Source: Pseudomonas jessenii (GTDB lineage: Bacteria; Pseudomonadota; Gammaproteobacteria; Pseudomonadales; Pseudomonadaceae). From it: a stretch of DNA of 64,000 nt. Position numbers and translations under genes: made by a program. The notes beneath the pieces are model-generated. The model was given only the letters and a program-made list of their open reading frames with translations, was not told the DNA's origin and searched no databases. The stretch is taken from assembly GCF_002236115.1 (NCBI RefSeq), contig NZ_NIWT01000002.1, positions 558,001 through 622,000 on the forward strand, read 5' to 3'. Shown piece by piece: positions 57,686-64,000 of the stretch. Within the stretch, counting starts at the first letter, position 1, and each line of letters opens with the position of its first letter.

Positions 57686-58458
57686 TCGAGTTGTCTGCGC
57701 CGACCACCGGCTCAAATGGTCGCGTAGCGCTGGTGACCGGTGCGGCGCGGGGCATTGGCCTGGGGATTTCGGCCTGGCTGATCAGCGAAGGCTGGCAAGT
57801 CGTGCTGACGGATCTGGATCGGGAGCGGGGTTCGAAAGTGGCGAAAGTGCTGGGCGACAACGCCTGGTTCATCGCCATGGATGTCTCCAACGAGGGGCAA
57901 GTCGCGCTGGGCGTAGCCGAGGTGCTCGGTCAGTTCGGGCGCCTGGATGCGCTGGTATGCAATGCAGCGGTTGCCGATCCGCACAACATCACCCTGGAAA
58001 GCCTCGATTTGGCTCACTGGAATCGGGTGTTGGCGGTGAACCTCAGTGGGCCGATGTTGCTGGCCAAGCACTGTGCACCGTACCTGCGCGCTCACAGCGG
58101 CGCCATCGTCAATCTGGCTTCGACCCGCGCCGGGCAGTCGGAGCCCGACACAGAGGCCTATGCGGCGAGCAAGGGCGGTTTGTTGGCCCTGACGCATGCG
58201 TTGGCCATCAGCCTTGGCCCGGAGATCCGGGTCAATGCCGTCAGTCCTGGCTGGATCGATGCGCGCGACCCCTCGGTGCAACGTGCCGAACCCTTGACCG
58301 AGGCCGATCATGCCCAGCATCCGGCGGGCAGGGTGGGGAAGGTCGAGGATGTCGCGGCGATGGTGGCCTGGCTGCTGTCGAGGAATGCCGGATTTGTCAC
58401 CGGCCAGGAATTCGTGGTCGATGGCGGCATGACCAAGAAGATGATTTACAGCGAGTAA
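57682..58458 (+). CDS. Short-chain dehydrogenase/reductase
   Basis: A 258-residue classical SDR. NAD(P)-binding TGAARGIG (19-26), structural NAA, catalytic Ser in NLASTRAG, and YAASK (Tyr-x3-Lys) are all present. Asp at the end of strand 2 (LTDLDRERG) favours NAD over NADP. It starts at GTG overlapping the metZ stop, which implies co-expression with methionine synthesis though no step in that path needs it. The substrate is unknown. Confidence 0.88.
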   Translation: MIELSAPTTGSNGRVALVTGAARGIGLGISAWLISEGWQVVLTDLDRERGSKVAKVLGDNAWFIAMDVSNEGQVALGVAEVLGQFGRLDALVCNAAVADPHNITLESLDLAHWNRVLAVNLSGPMLLAKHCAPYLRAHSGAIVNLASTRAGQSEPDTEAYAASKGGLLALTHALAISLGPEIRVNAVSPGWIDARDPSVQRAEPLTEADHAQHPAGRVGKVEDVAAMVAWLLSRNAGFVTGQEFVVDGGMTKKMIYSE

Positions 58459-58485
58459 GCTCCGGGATTGATGTTGAATGTGCTG

Positions 58486-58571
58486 CTTTCGCGAGCAAGT
58501 CGAATCGTCGCACCGCCGCTCCCACATTTGGAATGCATTCCCCTGTGGGAGCGGGCTTGCTCGCGAAAGCG
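58486..58571. repeat. REP pair, one unit with a variant loop
   Basis: The left unit reads GCGAGCAAG, then a 15-base CGAATCGTCGCACCG-like insert, then CCGCTCCCAC; the right unit GTGGGAGCGGGCTTGCTCGC is normal. I recall this insert-bearing form elsewhere in fluorescent pseudomonads. Confidence 0.8.
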
Positions 58572-58625
58572 CACTTGCTGCACATACATAATTTTGTCTT
58601 TTTCAGAAAAACTTCAATCCTGCTA

Positions 58626-58654
58626 TTGACTTAGGTTCGCTACCTGCGTAAATT
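58626..58654 (+). promoter_or_regulatory. tRNA Val-Asp-Asp promoter
   Basis: TTGACT (58626-58631), 17-base spacer, TAAATT (58649-58654), then GC-rich sequence before the first tRNA. Confidence 0.8.
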
Positions 58655-58676
58655 TCGCGGCCTCGGAGATGCAAAC

Positions 58677-58752
58677 GGGTGATTAGCTCAGCTGGGAGAG
58701 CGTCTGCCTTACAAGCAGAATGTCGGCGGTTCGATCCCGTCATCACCCACCA
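58677..58752 (+). tRNA. tRNA-Val (TAC)
   Basis: A 76-base cloverleaf starting GGGTGATTAGCTCAGCTGGG, anticodon loop CTTACAA (TAC), T-loop GGTTCGATCCC, encoded CCA. Confidence 0.97.
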
Positions 58753-58805
58753 CTTCCGAGATACTTGCGAAAGCAAGAGGTAGGCTGAAATGCCTCCACC
58801 GACGC

Positions 58806-58882
58806 GCAGCGGTAGTTCAGTCGGTTAGAATACCGGCCTGTCACGCCGGGGGTCGCGGGTTCGAGTCCCGTCCGCTGCGCCA
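58806..58882 (+). tRNA. tRNA-Asp (GTC), copy 1
   Basis: A 77-base cloverleaf starting GCAGCGGTAGTTCAGTCGGT, anticodon GTC, encoded CCA. Confidence 0.97.
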
Positions 58883-58987
58883 TATTTTCCGAGTCAGGCA
58901 TGCCTTGATTCGAGATTGAAAGAGAGATTGAAAAGTCTCGGAGCTTTCAGTCAGACAAGTTACTTGAGCGTCAGCTCAAAGCGATAC

Positions 58988-59064
58988 GCAGCGGTAGTTC
59001 AGTCGGTTAGAATACCGGCCTGTCACGCCGGGGGTCGCGGGTTCGAGTCCCGTCCGCTGCGCCA
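58988..59064 (+). tRNA. tRNA-Asp (GTC), copy 2
   Basis: Sequence identical to copy 1, 182 bases downstream, with an unrelated spacer. Confidence 0.97.
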
Positions 59065-59134
59065 TATCTGCCCCGAGGCCCACTGAACGCCTTGGAGCTA
59101 CGAAGAAGCCACTGGTTACTTCGAGTCGATAGCA

Positions 59135-59166
59135 AAGACCCTGGTCGAAAGACCGGGGTTTTTTGT
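59135..59166 (+). terminator. Terminator of tRNA Val-Asp-Asp array
   Basis: ACCCTGGTC-GAAA-GACCGGGGT followed by TTTTTG. Confidence 0.9.
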
Positions 59167-59197
59167 TTCTGCGATTTAAGTTTTTGCGACCCATTCT

Positions 59198-59223
59198 GCA
59201 GGAGCGAGCAAGCACGCTCCTGC
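59198..59223. repeat. Single short inverted repeat, REP-like
   Basis: GCAGGAGCG and CGCTCCTGC, perfect 9-base arms around an 8-base loop. It resembles a solitary REP half with altered core, between the tRNA terminator and the leftward aldehyde dehydrogenase gene. Confidence 0.6.
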
Positions 59224-59244
59224 TCGGTTGTTGGTATTCGGCAA

Positions 59245-60678
59245 TCAGCCTTGCAAATACACCGCATGAGTATGGGTGTACTCATACAGCCCATGCTTGC
59301 CATCCGCGCCACCAATACCCGATTTACGCACGCCGGCGTGGAAGCCCTGCATCGCTTCGAAATTCTCGCGATTGACGTAGGTTTCGCCAAAATCCAGCTC
59401 ACGCATGGCCTGCAGGGTTTTGCTCAGGTCACGGGTGTAGATAGATGAAGTCAGGCCATAGTCGCAGTCGTTGGCCAGGGCGATGGCTTCGTCCAGGTCG
59501 TCGATTATCTGGATCGGCAGCACTGGGCCGAAAATCTCTTCGCGCATGATCTCCATGTCCGCGCGGCAACCCGCCAGCACCGTTGGCTGGAAATGGAAGC
59601 CATTGGGCAGGTCGGCCATCTGCCCGCCGCTGATCAGGCTTGCGCCCTGGCTCAGCGCGGTGCGGACTTTGCGGTTGACGCTGTCCAGCCCCTGGCGGTT
59701 GATCAGTGGGCCCATCTCGACGTCGGGCTGGGCAATCGGGTCGCCATAACGGGTCGCGCTCATGGCCGCTGCGATGCGTTCGATAAATTGATCCGCCACC
59801 TTGCGTTCGACGTACACCCGCTCGGCACAGTTGCACACCTGCCCGCTGTTTATGATGCGCGAATCGCGGATCGCCCTGACCGCCAGGTCGAGGTCCGCAT
59901 CCGCCAGCACAATGGCCGGTGCCTTGCCGCCCAGTTCCAGGTTGAGCTTGGTGATGTTCGGTGCGGCGGCAGCCATGATCCGCGAGCCGGTGTCGACGCT
60001 GCCGGTGAAGCTGATCATGTCCACGCCCTTGTGCGAACTCAGGGCGGCGCCGACCTTCCCGTCGCCACAGACCACGTTGAACACGCCGGGCGGCAGGTCG
60101 GTTTCGGCGACCAGTCGGGCGAACTCGAAGCAGTTGTTCGGGGTTTCTTCACTGGGCTTGATGACGATGGTGTTGCCGGTCAGCAGGGCCGGGGCCATCT
60201 TGCGGGCAATCAGGAAGAAGGGGAAATTCCACGGCAGGATCCCGGCCACCACGCCCAGTGGTTTGCGGAACAGGAAGATGTTTTCGTTCTGGCGGTCGCT
60301 GGTGATGATTTCACCTTCGATGCGCCGGGCCCATTCGGCCATGTAGTCGAGGTAGTCGGCGGTGAAATTGACTTCGACTTCCGCCAGCCCGCTGATCTTG
60401 CCTTGTTCCAGAGTGATGGTGCGCGCCAGGTGCGCGACGTTTTCCCGCAGTTTGGCAGCGATCCGGCGCAAGTGGCCGGCGCGATCATTGGCCGGTTTGC
60501 GCGCCCAGCCTTTCTGGGCGGCACGGGCGGCGGCGAGGGCGCGCTCGACGTCCTCGGCGGTCGAGGCGGGGACTTTCGACAGCATGGCGCCGGTGGCCGG
60601 GTTGATCACATCGAGGTGGGCAGCGCTGGCCACGAACTGGCCGTCGATGAAGTTTTCGTAAACAGGCACGGATGACAT
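59245..60678 (-). CDS. aldA: Aldehyde dehydrogenase (AldA, lactaldehyde type)
   Basis: A 477-residue NAD-dependent aldehyde dehydrogenase. Catalytic Cys282 lies in NSGQVCNCAERVYVE, whose second Cys and the NCAERV string are characteristic of lactaldehyde dehydrogenase AldA; Glu248 is in LNLELGGKAP. It would oxidise L-lactaldehyde released by the RhmA aldolase to L-lactate. The start at 60678 has AAGGAGTCGCACC upstream. It is last of a four-gene leftward operon, 19 bases after the aldolase gene. Confidence 0.9.
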   Translation of the reverse strand: MSSVPVYENFIDGQFVASAAHLDVINPATGAMLSKVPASTAEDVERALAAARAAQKGWARKPANDRAGHLRRIAAKLRENVAHLARTITLEQGKISGLAEVEVNFTADYLDYMAEWARRIEGEIITSDRQNENIFLFRKPLGVVAGILPWNFPFFLIARKMAPALLTGNTIVIKPSEETPNNCFEFARLVAETDLPPGVFNVVCGDGKVGAALSSHKGVDMISFTGSVDTGSRIMAAAAPNITKLNLELGGKAPAIVLADADLDLAVRAIRDSRIINSGQVCNCAERVYVERKVADQFIERIAAAMSATRYGDPIAQPDVEMGPLINRQGLDSVNRKVRTALSQGASLISGGQMADLPNGFHFQPTVLAGCRADMEIMREEIFGPVLPIQIIDDLDEAIALANDCDYGLTSSIYTRDLSKTLQAMRELDFGETYVNRENFEAMQGFHAGVRKSGIGGADGKHGLYEYTHTHAVYLQG

Positions 60679-60697
60679 GGTGCGACTCCTTGGCAGA

Positions 60698-61498
60698 TCA
60701 GTAAGTGCGTGACGGCGCTTGAGTGGCAGCGGGTTCGCGGTGGTGGGCGAGGGTGGCCATGGCACCTTGGCGCAGCAGGCTGATGTCGATGGCCACTGCA
60801 ATGAACTGGCAGCCCCAGCGCTGGTAGCGGCGGGCGTCTTCTTCGTTGGGGGCGAGGATGCCGCAGGCCTTGCCGGCTGCCAGCGTGGCGTTCACGGCGT
60901 ATTGAATCCGCTCCTGGACTTCCGGATGGCCGGGGTTGCCGGCGTGGCCCAGGCCGATCGACAAATCCGCCGGGCCGATAAACACCGCATCCACACCCTC
61001 GACGGCGGCAATCGCTGCGACGTTTTCCACGCCGGTGCGCGATTCCACCTGCACGATCAGGCACAGTTGTTCGTGGGCGGTATTCAGGTAGTCCGGCACA
61101 CCGTCCCAGCGGGTGGCGCGGGTCAGGCCGCCGCCGACACCGCGAATGCCGTGGGGCGGGTAGCGCATGGCGCGCACCAGTGCCTGTGCCTGCGCGGCGG
61201 TTTCGACCATCGGGATCATCAGCGTCTGTGCGCCGATGTCCAGCAGTTGCTTGATCAGGTTGGCATCGCCATTCACTGCGCGCACCACTGGCGCGGTCGA
61301 GTAAGGCGCCACGGCCTGCAATTGAGCGAGTACCCCGGGCACGGTGTTGGGCGCGTGCTCGCCATCGATCAGCATCCAGTCGTAACCGGTGGTGGCGACG
61401 ATCTCGGCGGCGTAGCCGGTGGCGAACCCGGCCCAGATGCCATATTGGGTCGCTGAGCTGTTCAGCGCGGCCTTGAACGCGTTGTGCGGCATGTTCAT
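60698..61498 (-). CDS. rhmA: 2-keto-3-deoxy-L-rhamnonate aldolase (HpcH/HpaI family)
   Basis: A 266-residue class II aldolase. IDGEHAPNTV (44-53) with catalytic His48, QVESRTGVENVAAI, and VFIGPADLSIGLG are as in RhmA/GarL. It cleaves 2-keto-3-deoxy-L-rhamnonate into pyruvate and L-lactaldehyde. Members of this family are promiscuous; the rhamnonate role is assigned from the neighbouring dehydratase. 14 bases after rhmD, AGGAG before its ATG. Confidence 0.88.
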   Translation of the reverse strand: MNMPHNAFKAALNSSATQYGIWAGFATGYAAEIVATTGYDWMLIDGEHAPNTVPGVLAQLQAVAPYSTAPVVRAVNGDANLIKQLLDIGAQTLMIPMVETAAQAQALVRAMRYPPHGIRGVGGGLTRATRWDGVPDYLNTAHEQLCLIVQVESRTGVENVAAIAAVEGVDAVFIGPADLSIGLGHAGNPGHPEVQERIQYAVNATLAAGKACGILAPNEEDARRYQRWGCQFIAVAIDISLLRQGAMATLAHHREPAATQAPSRTY

Positions 61499-61512
61499 GT
61501 CGAACTCCTTTC

Positions 61513-62697
61513 TCAGCGGTTATACGGCCGATGCAGTTGGCATTCGGGGTTGAGGGTCACGCCGAAACCTGGCTGGTCGAGCGCGGACAGGCGCATGCGG
61601 CCATTGACCGGCACCGGTTCGCCGAGCAATTGCGGGTGGAACATCGGCACCACTTCGTCAGCCTTCGGCGCCATCATCAGGAACTCGGCGAAGGGGCTGT
61701 TATGCCTGGTGGCGACGAAGTGGTAGCTGTACACCGAAGAGCCGTGAGGGATGACCAGCGCGTTGTGGGCATCGGCCAGGGCCGAGATCTTCACCAGTTC
61801 AGTGAGGCCGCCGCACCAGCCGACATCCGGCTGGATGATGTCGCAGCAGCCCATCTCCAACAGCATGCGGAAACCCCAGCGGGTGGCTTCGTGTTCGCCG
61901 GTGGTCACCAGCATGCCCTTGGGCACGTTATTGCGCAGAGCCGCGTAGCCCCAGTAATCATCCGGCGGCAGGGCTTCTTCGATCCATTTCAAGCCGTATT
62001 CGTGGGCGCCGACCGCCAGTTTGGTGGCGTAGTTGAGGTCCAGGCTCATCCAGCAGTCGAGCATCAGCCAGAAGTCAGGGCCGACGCGTTCGCGCATGGT
62101 GGCCAGTTCTTCGAGGTTCTTGCGCAGGCCTTCCTCGCCCTCGGCCGGGCCGTGGTGCAGCGGCATCTTGCCGCCGATGAAACCCATTTTCTGCGCCAGG
62201 TCCGGACGGGCGCCGGTGGCGTAGAACTGCAACTCGTCGCGCACCGCACCGCCGAGCAACTGATGCACGGGCTCCTGGCGGATCTTGCCGAGCAAGTCCC
62301 ACAGCGCCAGGTCGACGCCGGAGATGGTGTTGATGACGATGCCCTTGCGCCCGTAATACAGGGTCGACTGGTACATCTGGTCCCAGATTTTTTCGATGTC
62401 GGTGACCCGGACGCCTTCAAGGAAGCGCGCCAGGTGTTTCTCGACGATGTACGCGGCAGGTTCGCCACCGGTGGTCACGGCAAAACCGACGGTGCCGTCG
62501 CTGGCTTCGATTTCCACCACCAGGGTGCCGAGTACGTTGATGCCGAAGGTGCGGCGGCTCTGGCGGTACTCCGGGTATTTGCTCATCGGCGTGGCGATGT
62601 GATCGTCGATCCAGTGGCCGTCGGCCTGGTCGTGATAATCCGCGCCGCCGCCTCGCAGAGTGAAAGCGCGGACGTGTTTGATGGTTGGAATGCCCAT
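61513..62697 (-). CDS. rhmD: L-rhamnonate dehydratase (enolase superfamily)
   Basis: A 394-residue mandelate-racemase-group enzyme. The sequence runs closely with E. coli RhmD as I recall it, including [20 protein letters not shown] near the N-terminus and [20 protein letters not shown]. Metal ligands are Asp214 (MLDCW), Glu240 (KWIEE), Glu268 (TTGEH) and the catalytic base His318 (IPHGS). It removes water from L-rhamnonate. It lies between the transporter and aldolase genes with 14-17-base gaps. Confidence 0.93.
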   Translation of the reverse strand: MGIPTIKHVRAFTLRGGGADYHDQADGHWIDDHIATPMSKYPEYRQSRRTFGINVLGTLVVEIEASDGTVGFAVTTGGEPAAYIVEKHLARFLEGVRVTDIEKIWDQMYQSTLYYGRKGIVINTISGVDLALWDLLGKIRQEPVHQLLGGAVRDELQFYATGARPDLAQKMGFIGGKMPLHHGPAEGEEGLRKNLEELATMRERVGPDFWLMLDCWMSLDLNYATKLAVGAHEYGLKWIEEALPPDDYWGYAALRNNVPKGMLVTTGEHEATRWGFRMLLEMGCCDIIQPDVGWCGGLTELVKISALADAHNALVIPHGSSVYSYHFVATRHNSPFAEFLMMAPKADEVVPMFHPQLLGEPVPVNGRMRLSALDQPGFGVTLNPECQLHRPYNR

Positions 62698-62714
62698 GGT
62701 GTGACTCCTCAGGT

Positions 62715-64000
62715 TTAAACGGTGGCCGGTTTGTTCGAGGCTTTATGGCCGGGCGCGCGTATGCCCAGCACCAGCAACGCGGCGATGACGGTGGTAGCGG
62801 CCAGCACGTACAAGCCTGCTGCCGGTGAGTGGAAGGCGCCTTCGGCCCAGTTCTTCAGCACCGGGGCGATGAAGCCACCGAGAGCGCCGAACGAGTTGAT
62901 CAGGGCGATCCCGGCCGCGGCGGCGCTGCCGGCGAGGTAGCTGGAGGGGAAGGTCCAGAACACTGGTTGCACGGCGATGAAGCCGGAGGCGGCAAAGCAC
63001 AGGGCGATGATCCCCAGCAGCGGGTTGCTGAAGGTCACCGAGCAGGCGATCCCGGCGGCGGCCATGAGCAAGGTCAGGCACGCGGTGCGGCGGCGTTCGC
63101 CGGTGCGGTCGCTGTAGCCGGGAATCAGGTAGGCGGCGATCAATGCGCAGATCCAGGGGATCGCTGTCACCAGGCCGACCATCAGCCCGACCTTGGTCCC
63201 CAGCAGCCCTCCGACCTGGCTCGGTAGATAAAACACCACGCCATAGACGCTGGCCTGGATCAGCAGGTAAATCAGGCACAGGTACAGCACCGAGGGTTGG
63301 CAGATCACGTTGAGCAGGCTGCGGCCGTGGTTCTGTTTATGGCTGTCTTCCTGATCGAGCAGGCTTTGCACTTGTTGGCGTTCCTCGACGGTCAGCCACT
63401 TGGCGTCGGCCGGGCGGTTGTCCAGATACCAGTAGGCCCAGATGCCCACAGCCGTCGCCATCAGGCCTTCAACGGCAAACAGCCATTGCCAGCCGTGGAA
63501 GCCGGCGAAGCCGTCCAGCTCCAGCAGCAGGCCGGACAGCGGGCTGCCGAAGATGAACGCCAGCGGTGCACCGAAATAGAAGAAACCCATGGCCTTGCCG
63601 CGCACGGCGCTGGGGAACCAGTAGGTGAGGTAGAGGATCACGCCGGGGAAGAAGCCGGCTTCGGCCACGCCCAGCAGGAAGCGCAGGATGTAGAAGCTGG
63701 TTTCTGTGTGGGCGAAGACCATGGCGGCGGAGACCAGCCCCCAGGTGACCATGATCCGGCACATCCACAGGCGGGCGCCGACGCGGTGCAGGATCAGGTT
63801 GCTCGGCACTTCAAGCAACGCGTAACCCACGAAAAACACCCCGGCGCCGAAGGCGAAGGCGGCATCGCTGATATTGGTGTCGGCTTGAAAGGCTTGTTTG
63901 GCGAACCCGACGTTGGCGCGGTCGAGGAAGGCCATGATGTACATCAGCAGGAGAAACGGGAGTAGCCGCCAGGAAATTTTGGCGAGCAGAGGCGCGGGTA
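62715..64000 (-). CDS. rhmT: MFS transporter, L-rhamnonate (RhmT-like), 5' end cut by window
   Basis: At least 428 codons in frame; the reading frame continues past base 64000, since the residues before [17 protein letters not shown] read [12 protein letters not shown], as in anion:cation symporters. Twelve helices, with [12 protein letters not shown] and [20 protein letters not shown] in the first ones. The family transports sugar acids such as glucarate and rhamnonate. It is the first visible gene of the rhm operon; a regulator may be to the right. Confidence 0.88.
   Translation of the reverse strand, partial: PAPLLAKISWRLLPFLLLMYIMAFLDRANVGFAKQAFQADTNISDAAFAFGAGVFFVGYALLEVPSNLILHRVGARLWMCRIMVTWGLVSAAMVFAHTETSFYILRFLLGVAEAGFFPGVILYLTYWFPSAVRGKAMGFFYFGAPLAFIFGSPLSGLLLELDGFAGFHGWQWLFAVEGLMATAVGIWAYWYLDNRPADAKWLTVEERQQVQSLLDQEDSHKQNHGRSLLNVICQPSVLYLCLIYLLIQASVYGVVFYLPSQVGGLLGTKVGLMVGLVTAIPWICALIAAYLIPGYSDRTGERRRTACLTLLMAAAGIACSVTFSNPLLGIIALCFAASGFIAVQPVFWTFPSSYLAGSAAAAGIALINSFGALGGFIAPVLKNWAEGAFHSPAAGLYVLAATTVIAALLVLGIRAPGHKASNKPATV

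Overview
The window reads as a chromosomal segment of a fluorescent-group Pseudomonas. Support comes from high GC coding bias, the gene order leuC-leuD-leuB-asd-(usg-like)-fimV-truA-trpF-accD-folC-SPOR-cvpA-purF-metZ, the copABCD order, the gltX-tRNA(Ala/Glu) locus, and many Pseudomonas-type REP pairs carrying a GGGAGCGAGCTTGCTCGCGA-like core. Species assignment is inference from sequence recall. About 58 protein genes (two cut by the window edges) and 8 tRNA genes can be supported. There is no CRISPR array, no integrase or transposase, and no rRNA.

Layout. 1-2200: a leftward three-gene unit (winged-helix regulator, degenerate EAL protein, winged-helix regulator cut at base 1) that looks accessory. 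2724-4602: uppP and dusA, convergent. 4603-5476: a structured leader joined to the tail of a DUF6124-like gene, then a small lipoprotein. 5545-13045: a PheC-like periplasmic protein, the copper-resistance operon copABCD (leftward), and two divergent L,D-transpeptidases. 13214-22721: mixed housekeeping and accessory genes: unknown protein, Cache-GGDEF diguanylate cyclase, DUF1254/1214 protein, Gly-rich secreted protein, xthA, arylamine N-acetyltransferase, brnTA toxin-antitoxin, NCS2 purine/pyrimidine permease, tRNA-Asn, two small unknowns. 22959-31683: aromatic/aspartate aminotransferase, uvrB, EmrAB-type efflux pair, gltX, and a duplicated tRNA-Ala/tRNA-Glu array. 31877-38831: TetR regulator with hydrolase and thioesterase, dusC, heat-shock ibpA behind a sigma32 promoter and ROSE-type thermometer, and a five-PAS GGDEF-EAL protein. 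38897-58458: LysR regulator divergent from the leucine/aspartate/folate/purine/methionine biosynthetic run. 58677-59064: tRNA-Val and two identical tRNA-Asp. 59245-64000: an L-rhamnonate catabolic operon (rhmT-rhmD-rhmA-aldA, leftward; rhmT cut by the right edge).

How genes work together. LeuCD and LeuB carry out consecutive leucine steps. Asd feeds the aspartate family, and MetZ makes homocysteine from O-succinylhomoserine. AccD and FolC are classically joined, with a SPOR protein and CvpA leading into purF. CopABCD handle periplasmic copper beside two cysteine-dependent L,D-transpeptidases, a family known to be copper-sensitive. RhmT imports the acid sugar, RhmD dehydrates it, RhmA cleaves it to pyruvate and L-lactaldehyde, and the aldehyde dehydrogenase oxidises the lactaldehyde. 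Cyclic-di-GMP genes recur three times: a degenerate EAL, a Cache-GGDEF and a PAS5-GGDEF-EAL.

The least explained parts are the degenerate-EAL/winged-helix triad at the left edge and the structured leader fused to a truncated gene at 4917-5150.
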